DNA of 50,133 bases from contig NZ_LWLS01000099.1 of assembly GCF_001905095.1 (NCBI RefSeq), positions 1 through 50,133 on the forward strand. The letters run 5' to 3'. The translations under genes and the position numbers were made by a program. This document shows, piece after piece, positions 8,784 to 17,349 of the stretch. Source of the stretch: Micromonospora sp. CB01531. Its GTDB lineage: Bacteria > Actinomycetota > Actinomycetes > Mycobacteriales > Micromonosporaceae. The first letter of the stretch is position 1, and the number at the start of each line of letters is the position of its first letter. The notes under the pieces are model-generated. The model saw only the letters and a list, made by a program, of their open reading frames with translations, did no database searches and was not told where the DNA came from.

Positions 8784-9794
8784 CTAACCCAGCCCTGGGA
8801 CGAGCTGCCGCAGCCGGCTGTGCACCCCGCTGTAGGCGGGTTCCGGTGATGGCAGTAGCGCCTTGTCGACGGCGGCGAGGACGGTGTAGTTGGGGTCGCA
8901 CACGTTGCCGATCGGCGCCCGCCCGGCCTGGGAGACGAGCTGGTACGCGTCGAGCGTCTCCAGCCCGGTCAGGGCCTGCGCCCAGCCGACAAGGTCGGTG
9001 TGGGCGATGCGGTAGGCGTCCTCGAGTGGGCGTGCGCAGCCGATCGCCATGATCGACGTGTCGGTTTCCAGACGTGGCCACATGGTCGGCGCGCCTTTGA
9101 TGAGTTCGATGGTGAGGGTTGTGGTGGTGGCGATCTCGACGCCGACGCCGCAGGCTTCGCCTTCGCCTTGGCGGGCGTGGCCGTCGCCGAGGGCGAGCAT
9201 CGCCCCGTGCATGTTCACCCCCAGGTACAGGGTGGTGCCGGTCCGGAGGTGCGGTGTGTCGAGGTTCCCGCCGTGGCGGTCGGGGACGATGGTGGAGCGG
9301 GCTTCGAAGCCGCCGGGGGCGACTCCGATGGTGCCGATCATCGGCTCCAGGGGCAGGTCGATGGTGTGGTCGGTTTCGGTGGCCTGGAACCGCACGGTCC
9401 CGGCCTGCCGGTCGATGCCGTACACCCATACCCGCTCCTCAAGCGGTGGCTGGAGGGTGGCGGTGTGGGAGGTTGAGGTGAGGGCACCGAAGTGCGGGAA
9501 CGTCGAGGACACGCCCCAGTCCCGGGCGGGTGTGATGGAGATGAGGTGGATGGCGAGGGTGTCGCCGGGTTCGGCGTCTTCGACGAAGAACGGTCCGGAC
9601 ACGGGGTTGAGGTAGGGCATGCGGCACACCTGCGACGGCAGATCCGCCGGCCCTCGCACGAGCCCGCCGAAGCAGTCCTCCGTGAACGCCTCGAGTACGT
9701 CCCCGGAGCGCAGGTGTGCGACCGGCATCCGGCCGCCGAAGGTGTAGGCCAGCTCGTCTCGCGCCGGGCGGTAGGTGACCTTGTCCATGGCCAT
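8784..9794 (-). CDS. Acetamidase/formamidase family protein
   Basis: About 336 residues. Family features include SGDVLEAFTEDCFGG near 30-45, NPVSGPFFVEDAEPGDTLAIH at about 63-84, the MIGTIGVAP turn and the region GVNMHGAMLALGDGHARQGEGE, which carries the conserved His/Asp residues of FmdA/AmdA-type amidohydrolases that release ammonia from short amides. Candidate starts are GTG 9797, ATG 9794 and ATG 9788. I choose 9794 because its ATG overlaps the permease stop (TGATG) and GGAG lies eight bases upstream. Adjacent transport and hydrolase genes suggest uptake and hydrolysis of an amide or amine as nitrogen source; the actual substrate is inferred, not seen. Confidence 0.88.
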   Translation of the reverse strand: MAMDKVTYRPARDELAYTFGGRMPVAHLRSGDVLEAFTEDCFGGLVRGPADLPSQVCRMPYLNPVSGPFFVEDAEPGDTLAIHLISITPARDWGVSSTFPHFGALTSTSHTATLQPPLEERVWVYGIDRQAGTVRFQATETDHTIDLPLEPMIGTIGVAPGGFEARSTIVPDRHGGNLDTPHLRTGTTLYLGVNMHGAMLALGDGHARQGEGEACGVGVEIATTTTLTIELIKGAPTMWPRLETDTSIMAIGCARPLEDAYRIAHTDLVGWAQALTGLETLDAYQLVSQAGRAPIGNVCDPNYTVLAAVDKALLPSPEPAYSGVHSRLRQLVPGLG

Positions 9795-11200
9795 CACACC
9801 CGCTCCACGTCACGCTGCTGCGGCTGCGCGGGTGCCATGCCGGAGAGCACCGGTCGGCGTCCCGACAGGTACAGGCCGGCGAGGACGAGGACGCCGAGGG
9901 CGAGCCAGGCCAGGCCGAGCCGCTGGGCGGCGATGTTGGCGTTGACCACCACGTAGGCGAGGATCGCGAACCCGACCGCGGGCATCACCAGATGCGCCCA
10001 CCAGTTCCCGCTCCGGGCTCGGATGAGGTGGTGCACGACCACGGAGCCGTGCAGGACCAGGAACGCGACCATCGCCCCGAAGTTGATCAACGACGACAAC
10101 ACGGTGATCCCATCCGCCCGGGTCGCCATGTACAGGCCCAGGGCGAGGGACACGACGCCGGTGAGCAGGGTGGCGTTGATCGGCACGCTGCAGCGGATCG
10201 ACACCTTCGCCAGGAACGCGGGCAGCTGCCGGTCCCGGGCCATCGCGTACAGCAGCCGTGAGGTGGCGACCTGGGCGACCATCGAGTTCGGCAACCCCCA
10301 GGCGACTGCTGTCGCCACCGCACACAGGGTCGCCAGCCAGCTCCCGCCTGCGGCCTGGGCGGCGTCGTAGAATGCGGTGCCGTTTGGGTCACCGTCGGTC
10401 AGCAGCGCGTCGGGGTTGGGGACGAGCATCGCGGCCAGCCACGTCTGGGCGACGAACAACACCCCCGCCAGCACCAGGACTGCGGCCATAGCTCGGCCGA
10501 TCTGCCGAGCCCCACCCTTGGCCTCCTCAGCCAGCATCGAGATGCCGTCGAAGCCCAGAAAGCTAAGCACGGCGATCGACACCGCTCCCGCGACAACGGA
10601 CCAGGTGAACGTGTCCGGGTTGTAGAACGCCTCCCAGCTGAAGCGGCACTTCCCAGAGGCGACGGCCCAGCCGGCGACGGCGATGAAGATTGCTAGGACG
10701 ATCAGCTCGCCGACCAGCATGACCCGGGTGACCACCGCGGTCATGCGGATCCCGACCGAGTTGACGACCGTGTTGACCGCGACAAACCCGAGCAGCCACA
10801 CCCACACCGGCACCCCGGGCACAGTGGCGTGCATCGCCACCGACGCCACCAGATACAGCAGGCCCGGCACGAGGACGTAGTCGAGCAGGATCACCCACCC
10901 GGCGAGGAAGCCGACCGGTGGGCTGATGCCCCGACCGGCGTAGTTGTAGACGCTGCCCGACATTGGAAACGCCCGGACCATCTGCGCGTACGAGAAAGCC
11001 GTGAACACCAGCGCCAACACACCGATCGCGTACGCCAGAGCCACCATGCCACCGGAGCCGGCGTACACGCTGCCGAAGATCGCCATCGGCGCGATCGGCA
11101 CCATATACACGAGCCCATAGGACAGCAGGTCCCGGAACCGGAGCTGGCGCGCCAACTCCTGCCGGTAGCCATATCGCGCTAGGTCATCCTGGTGGTTCAT
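9794..11200 (-). CDS. APC-superfamily amino acid/amine permease
   Basis: 468 residues from ATG 11200, preceded by GGGAGGCG; the longer frame to 11308 has no such site. About twelve hydrophobic segments can be followed through the protein. The first contains LVYMVPIAPMAIFGSVYAGS, with the unwound-helix Gly/Ser pattern typical of APC transporters. SFLGFDGISMLAEEAKGG is the conserved TM6 region of amino acid permeases. The stop overlaps the start of the acetamidase gene, so the two are probably made together. A role in import of the acetamidase substrate, or of an amino acid or amine that yields it, is inference from context. Confidence 0.88.
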   Translation of the reverse strand: MNHQDDLARYGYRQELARQLRFRDLLSYGLVYMVPIAPMAIFGSVYAGSGGMVALAYAIGVLALVFTAFSYAQMVRAFPMSGSVYNYAGRGISPPVGFLAGWVILLDYVLVPGLLYLVASVAMHATVPGVPVWVWLLGFVAVNTVVNSVGIRMTAVVTRVMLVGELIVLAIFIAVAGWAVASGKCRFSWEAFYNPDTFTWSVVAGAVSIAVLSFLGFDGISMLAEEAKGGARQIGRAMAAVLVLAGVLFVAQTWLAAMLVPNPDALLTDGDPNGTAFYDAAQAAGGSWLATLCAVATAVAWGLPNSMVAQVATSRLLYAMARDRQLPAFLAKVSIRCSVPINATLLTGVVSLALGLYMATRADGITVLSSLINFGAMVAFLVLHGSVVVHHLIRARSGNWWAHLVMPAVGFAILAYVVVNANIAAQRLGLAWLALGVLVLAGLYLSGRRPVLSGMAPAQPQQRDVERV

Positions 11201-11554
11201 GAGAACGCCTCCCGGGAGGGGTCTAGAGAGGTCAGGCAGACTGAGGCTGCACGCGAGGTCGCTCGACCCCTGCTCAGCCAAGATCTGTCGCCCTGGCCAT
11301 CTGGGCACGTCACGTCACCAGACGGCCTTCGGAAGACACGTACTGGCGCGTGCATCCACACACATTCACAGCGCTGCCGCTCGCGCATCAGCCCTCGCTG
11401 AGGGTTCATGCTGGACCCTCACCGACCCAAGTGGTATGTCTCTTTTCTGCCTGGACATCCGAGACACCGTGAGCACCGCCGTGAATCGGGCAGTCTCATC
11501 GGTCGATGCGCACGTACGCTACGTAGCAAGGGTGGAACGCTGGGGAGGTGAGCC
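11201..11554. promoter_or_regulatory. Divergent control region between permease and XRE regulator; palindrome GCTACGTAGC
   Basis: This 354-base region separates the minus-strand permease operon from the plus-strand regulator and must hold both promoters. No convincing coding frame is present. A perfect ten-base palindrome GCTACGTAGC (11518-11527) lies about 28 bases before the regulator's GTG and is a candidate operator for autoregulation. A weaker inverted repeat TGAGGGT/ACCCTCA is at 11399-11421. I cannot place -10/-35 elements with confidence. Confidence 0.4.
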
Positions 11555-12811
11555 GTGGCTGTCTCGCGACGGCATGACGAGAGTTGGTGGCGGCAGGCCA
11601 CCTTCGAGGGGCATCCGGTCGCGTCCGCTCTTCGAGATCACGACATCTCGCTGCTCTTCCGCTTCCTGCGCTCCCAGGGCTACTCCCGGTCGCACCTGGC
11701 GGGGTGTACCGGGCTTGCCGAAACCAGGGTCCGTGCGATCTCCAACGGAAGTCAGCAGGTGACCGCGTACGAGGTACTTGAGCGGATCGCGGAAGGTCTT
11801 GGCATCCCGCGGCACATGATGGGACTCGCCTTCGACGACGTGTCACCAGCTGCAAGTAACGCCAACGATCACACCCCTCCGCTGTTTGCCGACAGCCTTC
11901 CGGAGGTGGTCACTCCCGAAGAGGTCGAGCAGATCGACAGCCTTTCCTCGCTGCTGACGTCCTGGGATTTCGCCCACGGCGGCGGGAGTGCCCGACGGGC
12001 CGCTGAGGCGCATCTACGGTGGAGCGCCGGCCTACTGCGCCAGCGTCGTGCTGACGGTCTAGCTTCCGATCTCTTCTCCGCCGTCGCGCGCCTCGGTGCC
12101 GTCACCGGCTTCATGAACTTCGATGCCGACAACCAGCCCCGTGCACAGAAAATCTTCGAGTTCTCGTGGGAGTGTGCGGTAACCGCCGGCAATGTTCATC
12201 TTCAAGCGAAGCTGCTGTCCCACCGAGCTCGGCAGGCAATCTGGTGCGGATCACCGACAGAGGGCCTCCAACTACTCGACACGGCTCTCCGCTTCCGGGG
12301 CCTGACCCCGGCAGAGAGGGCGATGCTGCACACAGGCCGGGCGAGGGCGTTGGCCAGGATGGGCCTGAGCGCGGAGACGGTGGCTGCCGTCGCCGCAGCC
12401 GACGAGGCCTTCGATCACGTCGGGTCGGAGCCGGAGCGTCCGTGGATGACGTACTACGACCGAGCCCAGCATCTCGGCGACACCGGTCACGCACTGTTCG
12501 GTATCGCTACGAGCGGTCATGCTGCTGAAGAAGCGGTCCGGCGCCTGCGAGCGGCAGTTGAAGGACACGGCGACGCCTATGCTCGTTCGACGGTCCAGTC
12601 CGCAGTCAAGCTTGCCTCGCTTCTGATGGTCAGCGGCGAGTTCGCCGAGGCAGCTGAGCTTGGGATCAGGACCGTCCGCGACATCGACGGCCTGAAGTCA
12701 GCTCGCGTGGCCGAAGGGCTCAGAGAGCTCGTCCGTGTCTCGGTGAGCCGCCGCGGAGCGCCTGCAGTTGCGGAACTTTGTGAAGCGATCCTCGAGACGA
12801 ACTACGCGTGA
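11555..12811 (+). CDS. XRE-type HTH regulator with TPR-like C-terminal domain
   Basis: 418 residues from GTG 11555, preceded by GGGGAGG at six-base spacing. Residues about 33-90 contain an HTH of the XRE kind (YSRSHLAGCTGLAETRVRAISNG, then ITAYEVLERIAEGLGIP-like sequence). The rest is helical with TPR-like units such as AKLLSHRARQAIWCGSPTEGLQLLD and LHTGRARALARMGLSAETV. Proteins of this plan are common actinomycete regulators of secondary metabolism or signalling. The stop overlaps the next start as GTGA (12808-12811), so it is coupled to the APH-fold kinase. It is the best candidate for the local regulator of the downstream peptide locus, but no direct evidence links them. Confidence 0.8.
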   Translation: MAVSRRHDESWWRQATFEGHPVASALRDHDISLLFRFLRSQGYSRSHLAGCTGLAETRVRAISNGSQQVTAYEVLERIAEGLGIPRHMMGLAFDDVSPAASNANDHTPPLFADSLPEVVTPEEVEQIDSLSSLLTSWDFAHGGGSARRAAEAHLRWSAGLLRQRRADGLASDLFSAVARLGAVTGFMNFDADNQPRAQKIFEFSWECAVTAGNVHLQAKLLSHRARQAIWCGSPTEGLQLLDTALRFRGLTPAERAMLHTGRARALARMGLSAETVAAVAAADEAFDHVGSEPERPWMTYYDRAQHLGDTGHALFGIATSGHAAEEAVRRLRAAVEGHGDAYARSTVQSAVKLASLLMVSGEFAEAAELGIRTVRDIDGLKSARVAEGLRELVRVSVSRRGAPAVAELCEAILETNYA

Positions 12812-13689
12812 GTACCGCAACTTACGACGCTGTCCGTGCTGCTTGCGAGCAGGTTGGGCTCGACACGACCGGCCTGGAGCTGATCCGTGAGGGGGAGAAT
12901 ACCGTCTGGGCGGTGAACGCCGAGACAATCGCCAAGGTCGGCAGGCCCGGCTCCGTTGAGCACTCATCTCGTCAGGTGAGAGTGGCGCAGTGGCTGCGCA
13001 CAGCCGCGGTTCCAAGCGTCTCGCTCGCCGAGGTCAACCCTCAACCAGTCGTTGTCGGTGACATACCGGTGGTCTTTTGGCGCCGGCTTCCACCTCACCA
13101 ACCGGGTCACGTGGTGGATGTAGCGCGTCTCCTGCGCCAACTGCATGACCTCGATCCGCCGACGGACTTAGGGTTGCCCGAACTCGATCCGTTCGTTCGG
13201 CTGCCGGAGCGCGTCTCCGGAAGCAACGTGATCGATCTTGCGCGACGGGATTGGATCCTGCGGCGCATCGACGATCTGCGCGTCGAATGGGAACTGCTGC
13301 CGGACGGGCTTCCGCAGTCTGTGATCCACGGGGATGCCTGGGTTGGAAACGTGGCGGTTGATGTCAACGGGACGGCGGTTCTGCTGGACCTGGAACGCTT
13401 CTCGATAGGTCCACCCGAGTGGGATCTGGTGTCAACAGCGATCAAGCTGGGATCCTTCTTTTGGATCCGGCGTGAGGAGTACAAGCGGTTCATCGACGTA
13501 TACGGCAGTGACGTCACCTACTGGCCCGGCTACACGCTCATGCGTGACACTCGAGAACTGCGCATGGCAACGTTTCTGGTGCAGCGCGCCGGCCAGGACC
13601 CGAGGCTCACCCGCGAGGCGTTGTACCGGATCGACTGTCTGCGAGGGCTGCACGGCGTGCGTCCATGGCGGTGGACCCCAAGCCTGTAG
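12808..13689 (+). CDS. APH-fold phosphotransferase (aminoglycoside phosphotransferase family)
   Basis: 293 residues, GTG start overlapping the regulator stop. The catalytic loop VIHGDAWVGN (His near residue 174) and the metal-binding LLDLERFSIGPPEWDL about 20 residues later are the Brenner motif and DFE/DxD-type motif of APH/choline-kinase enzymes. The N-terminal lobe IREGENTVWAV resembles the nucleotide-binding sheet. The substrate may be a small alcohol, an amino sugar or a peptide hydroxyl. Coupling to a regulator gene suggests a role in controlling or modifying a local metabolite. It converges with another APH-fold gene on the opposite strand with only six bases between the stops. Confidence 0.85.
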   Translation: MSTATYDAVRAACEQVGLDTTGLELIREGENTVWAVNAETIAKVGRPGSVEHSSRQVRVAQWLRTAAVPSVSLAEVNPQPVVVGDIPVVFWRRLPPHQPGHVVDVARLLRQLHDLDPPTDLGLPELDPFVRLPERVSGSNVIDLARRDWILRRIDDLRVEWELLPDGLPQSVIHGDAWVGNVAVDVNGTAVLLDLERFSIGPPEWDLVSTAIKLGSFFWIRREEYKRFIDVYGSDVTYWPGYTLMRDTRELRMATFLVQRAGQDPRLTREALYRIDCLRGLHGVRPWRWTPSL

Positions 13690-13695
13690 CCGCGC

Positions 13696-14616
13696 CTATC
13701 CCGGCAGCCAGCGGCGGGGCAGTCCAGGATCGAGCAGCGTGGCTATCCGGTGCTGAACGTCCCGGATCAGATCGGGCTCAAACGGCAGCCTTGAGGCTAG
13801 CCAGCATGTTCGACGAAATTGCGCGATATCCACGAGAAGGTCTAACTCGTGACCTTGCTGCGGATCGCCTCCGTATTCGCGCCAGAAATCTGACGCCTCA
13901 ACCGGGGAAAGCCATCCCACCCGCTCGGAGGCGACGACGTACGCGATATCCCACTCACACGGCCCGAGACAGGTGTCTTCGAAGTCGAGGAGGTGCCCAA
14001 CTCCACCCGACATCAAGACGTTGCCCCGGTGGGCGTCTCCGTGGATCACAGCAGACACTCGATGAGGCCAATCTGACCGCTCCCATCGATCGGCGAGACG
14101 GTGCCAGTGCCGCTCAAGATTATTCCTGTCTTCAAACGGCAGGTTCGCGGCCCGAATTTGCGATGCGACCCGAGACCAAGGGTCGAGAATCGGTAGTCGT
14201 GGCCATGGAGGACGCTGGTCATGCAACTGCCTCAGAGCCCTCCCCAGATCTCCTGCCGTGGCCGTGCCCTCTGCTTCGATATAGCGCCACCAGGTAAAGA
14301 CTCGACCGTCTATGACTTCCAACTGAGCCAAGCCAGGAAGCTGCGCAGCCTGGATGGAGGGAACGCCCCGTGATGTCAGCCACTCTGCAACATCTAGCTC
14401 ATTCACCAAGCGATCATGAAACGCAACGTCAATACCCACTCGCGCTACGAGACCGAGTCTCGGGATAGCCACCATGGCGTTGTCGGCAGGTGGTCGCAGC
14501 AGCGCAATCCCGTCAGTGCAGTAACCCGCCCCGGCAACCACCTGGGTCACCAGCCCGACAGCCTGGTCGCCACTCAGCCCGCGCCTAGACGACCATGGAC
14601 GATCCTGGACCTCCAT
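13696..14616 (-). CDS. Second APH-fold phosphotransferase, opposite strand
   Basis: 306 residues from ATG 14616. The motifs AVIHGDAHRGNVLM and HLLDFEDTCLGPCEWDIAYV are the catalytic and metal-binding loops of the APH family. GALRQLHD-like sequence (LGRALRQLHDQRPPW) precedes them as usual. It is only loosely similar to the convergent gene at 12808-13689 and so is not a recent duplicate. Two APH-fold kinases facing each other with stops six bases apart suggest both belong to the locus although they are transcribed in opposite directions. Substrate unknown. Confidence 0.85.
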   Translation of the reverse strand: MEVQDRPWSSRRGLSGDQAVGLVTQVVAGAGYCTDGIALLRPPADNAMVAIPRLGLVARVGIDVAFHDRLVNELDVAEWLTSRGVPSIQAAQLPGLAQLEVIDGRVFTWWRYIEAEGTATAGDLGRALRQLHDQRPPWPRLPILDPWSRVASQIRAANLPFEDRNNLERHWHRLADRWERSDWPHRVSAVIHGDAHRGNVLMSGGVGHLLDFEDTCLGPCEWDIAYVVASERVGWLSPVEASDFWREYGGDPQQGHELDLLVDIAQFRRTCWLASRLPFEPDLIRDVQHRIATLLDPGLPRRWLPG

Positions 14617-14972
14617 GAGACCAGGCTATGCGGGTCAGGTTGTGACCACCATCCGCAAGATCGTCGCCTTCGACGGCGACCTCCTCCGGCCAGTCGCGCT
14701 GGGGGGTACATCATGGACCCTCATCAAGAGCTGACGCAGGCCGCTCAGGGCTTGAGATCCTACTGCCAGCCGATCGTTCGGAAACAGCGGAACGAGGAAT
14801 GGGGGCTTGAGCTTGGGCACCACGCGGTATGCCGATCTTCGTGACGCCTGGTTACCGAACCTAGACTCAAGGCCGCTTGTCCGGCGGTCGGCGGTCCGCA
14901 CTCAGCCCCTTTTCTAGCCGTGACCACCGGCCTACGGGCGTCTGATTCCAACGAATGAAGAGGAGTTCTCCC
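14617..14972. promoter_or_regulatory. Divergent intergenic region before the peptide-locus operon
   Basis: These 356 bases separate the minus-strand APH gene from the Nudix gene and probably contain the promoter of the downstream operon. Two related segments, TTGTGACCACC (about 14640) and CCGTGACCACCGG (about 14918), could be regulator sites. A 43-codon frame (14713-14844) starts after a run of G, but its codon use is mixed and I do not call it. No other gene is visible. Confidence 0.35.
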
Positions 14973-15407
14973 ATGCCGGAGCGGGTCACCAAAGACAAGG
15001 TTCTCTGCTACGTCGTACGTGACGGCAAGCTGCTGGTCTTTCGGCACACCGACTACAGCTACGAGGAGGTCGGCATCCAGGTTCCGGCCGGAAGCATCCG
15101 CGCCGACGAAACGCCAGAGGCGGCGGCGCTACGCGAGGCCCGCGAGGAGACCTGCCTGAAGGACTTCAAGATCGTGCGGAAGCTCGGCGAGACCGAGTAC
15201 GACATCAGCCCGTACCGGTTCGAGCTCCAGCGCCGCCACGTTTTCCACCTGGAACTGACCGAGCCGACCTCGGAACGGTGGATGAGCCAGGAGGACCACG
15301 ACGGGGAGCAGGAGCCGACGCGCTTCGAGTGCTTTTGGATTCCGCTAGAGGCCGCCCACATCCTCCAGTCCGGCCAGGGCGCTCTGCTGGGACGCCTGTA
15401 CGACTGA
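14973..15407 (+). CDS. Nudix hydrolase
   Basis: 144 residues. ATG 14973 is preferred to 14955 because GAGGAG lies seven bases before it. The Nudix box is clear: G40, E46, R54-E55 and E58-E59 in GSIRADETPEAAALREAREET, with Cys replacing the usual Gly after EE. Nudix enzymes hydrolyse X-linked nucleoside diphosphates. The gene is 37 bases upstream of the radical SAM gene in the same direction and is probably the first gene of the operon. Its job there is not obvious; removal of a nucleotide by-product or of an activated intermediate would fit with the kinases present. This is inference. Confidence 0.88.
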   Translation: MPERVTKDKVLCYVVRDGKLLVFRHTDYSYEEVGIQVPAGSIRADETPEAAALREAREETCLKDFKIVRKLGETEYDISPYRFELQRRHVFHLELTEPTSERWMSQEDHDGEQEPTRFECFWIPLEAAHILQSGQGALLGRLYD

Positions 15408-15444
15408 TCCCCGCCCGGTCACGGCCAACCCTGGGAGGCAGCCG

Positions 15445-17349
15445 ATGTACGGCACCACCGATCAGCACGACCTGATGGCCCACCTGTACCGCGGCCTCGA
15501 CGTCGAAGACGCCGGCAGTGCCGTGTCGGTGATCCTGAAGCTACGGGGTGAGACCTGCGACATCGACTGCCTGTACTGCTACGAGAAACGCAAGGAGGTC
15601 CCGGGGGGAGCCCGGATCGACGCCGGGCAAGTGCGTCGGCTCACCGAACTCTTCCCGGGGCGTCCACTCGCCGTCGAACTGCATGGCGGCGAGCCGCTGA
15701 CGGCCGGACGCGATCATGTCGCCGAGGTCCTGCGCGAACTGGCGTCTCAGCCCGGCGTCGTGCGGGTTTCGATGCAAACCAACGGCGTGTTGCTCGATGG
15801 GCAGTGGCTGGATCTGATCGATGCCCTGTACCCGCGCCTCCAGATCGGCATCTCCCTCGACGGAGACGAGGCGGGCAACGCCTGGCGGGTCGGTTACGAC
15901 GGCCAAGCGGTGTATCCGCGTGTAGCCGCCGCGCTGCGCCTGCTGGCCGAGCGTGGCCGGAGGGTCGGAGTGATCGCTGCGGTCACCCCGACTGTGCTCG
16001 GCCGCGCCGGAGCCGTCTTGGACCACCTCGCCGGCTTCGAAGCGGTCAACGCTGTCAGCTTCGTGCCCTGCTTCGATGCCTCCGTCCAAGGCCCTACCGC
16101 TGCCCGTGGGCAGCGCATTCCCGCGAGCCGACTCCTTCAGCGCGCGGCTCTGCGCGGCCCGCAGGGGCCGAGATGGGCGACCACCCCGGACCAGTACGCC
16201 GAATTCGTGCTCGCCGCCACCGTCCGCTGGATCGGCGCTGGGCACTTCACCCGGCTCAAACTGGAACCGGCCGTTTCCACCATCCGACGGCTGCGCGGAC
16301 TGGATACCGGCTTCTGCCACTTCTCCAACCTGAAGTGCGACCACGTCTTCACGCTCTATCCGGACGGACGGCTCGGCAGTTGTGACGAGCTGCCCTGGCC
16401 GCAGGCCCAGCTCACCCGCCTGAGCCAGGTCTCCGGGCAGAATGCGGTCGTCGCGGCTCAGCGGCGGCTGCCGCTGCTGAACCAGGGCAAGGCACTCATG
16501 GGGCGGTGCACCACCTGCGCGTACCAGTCCACCTGCGGCGGCGGCTGCGTGGCCACCCGCTGGCGTCAGGACCAGGCCGGTGACCAGGACGCCTACTGCG
16601 ACTACCGGATGCGGATGATCGACGGCATCGCCGCACTCCTCGCCCAGCCCGCCCACCCGGCAGGTGCCTGGTGCCGCAGGGTGCGCCTGCGCCCCCGTAC
16701 GCCGAACTGCATGCGTGACGTCGCCTCCTTCCTCGCCCGCTGGGACCACGCCGAGGCGAGCCGTCCGTACGCGCGACTGCGCACCAGCTCGCACGGCAAC
16801 ATCAACACCGTCGGCCTGCCCGGCGTGCACGAGGCCGATGACCTCGACCCGGCCCACCCGCAGTGGCGAGAGGCGATCGAGCCCGGCGTTCGCTCCCTGG
16901 TCGACGCTGTCACCCAGGACTGGCGCCTGATTACGTATGACAGCTGCCAGGGACATCTCTATCCAGGGCTTGACCTGCCGCCTGCCGAGCGCCGGGTCGG
17001 CATCCTTCCGCGGGACCGGACCGAGTACGCGCGAGCTGCTGCTGCCCTATGTCGTTCGGTCACCGCTGTGACCAACGACCTGCCCGCTGCGGTGCAGGTG
17101 GCCATCGGACGGGCGGAGCTGACGTGCGAGACCACCGGACGCGCGAGCCCCGTACTCGACTTGGCGCTGCGCCCGCGTCCCGGGCACGGCTGGCCGGCGT
17201 ACTTCGACGCCCTTGACGTGGCCACCGGTGCCGTCGCCGGCGCGCTGCGGGGCGAGCGGCCAACCGAGGACGGCTGCTGTTGCCCAGCGCCTCAGATCAC
17301 TGCTTCGACTGATGAGGAGGCGGCATGGGTAGCGTCGCAGCCTCGCTGA
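15445..17349 (+). CDS. Radical SAM/SPASM peptide-modifying enzyme with C-terminal extra domain
   Basis: 634 residues; GGGAGG precedes ATG 15445. The radical SAM cluster motif CX3CX2C is CDIDCLYC (C38, C42, C45), followed by the GGEP-like HGGEPL. Residues 298-385 carry a SPASM domain: C298 and C313 around a Gly, then C355xxC358, C364 and C368 and finally C385, ligands for two auxiliary [4Fe-4S] clusters. C291 is extra. Such enzymes cross-link or epimerise RiPP precursors. The region beyond about residue 420 (210 residues) is not a standard part of the family; it contains TYDSCQGHLYPG and belongs to no family I recognise. The C-terminal 25 bases overlap the next gene. Central enzyme of the putative RiPP locus. 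Confidence 0.9.
   Translation: MYGTTDQHDLMAHLYRGLDVEDAGSAVSVILKLRGETCDIDCLYCYEKRKEVPGGARIDAGQVRRLTELFPGRPLAVELHGGEPLTAGRDHVAEVLRELASQPGVVRVSMQTNGVLLDGQWLDLIDALYPRLQIGISLDGDEAGNAWRVGYDGQAVYPRVAAALRLLAERGRRVGVIAAVTPTVLGRAGAVLDHLAGFEAVNAVSFVPCFDASVQGPTAARGQRIPASRLLQRAALRGPQGPRWATTPDQYAEFVLAATVRWIGAGHFTRLKLEPAVSTIRRLRGLDTGFCHFSNLKCDHVFTLYPDGRLGSCDELPWPQAQLTRLSQVSGQNAVVAAQRRLPLLNQGKALMGRCTTCAYQSTCGGGCVATRWRQDQAGDQDAYCDYRMRMIDGIAALLAQPAHPAGAWCRRVRLRPRTPNCMRDVASFLARWDHAEASRPYARLRTSSHGNINTVGLPGVHEADDLDPAHPQWREAIEPGVRSLVDAVTQDWRLITYDSCQGHLYPGLDLPPAERRVGILPRDRTEYARAAAALCRSVTAVTNDLPAAVQVAIGRAELTCETTGRASPVLDLALRPRPGHGWPAYFDALDVATGAVAGALRGERPTEDGCCCPAPQITASTDEEAAWVASQPR

Noticed and set aside
14713..14844. 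43-codon ORF upstream of the Nudix gene, after a G-run
   Set aside because: No clear AGGAGG site and mixed codon use; no feature of a precursor peptide.
15541..16956. Long antisense frame opposite the radical SAM gene
   Set aside because: Shadow of a strongly coding gene with Cys motifs on the other strand.
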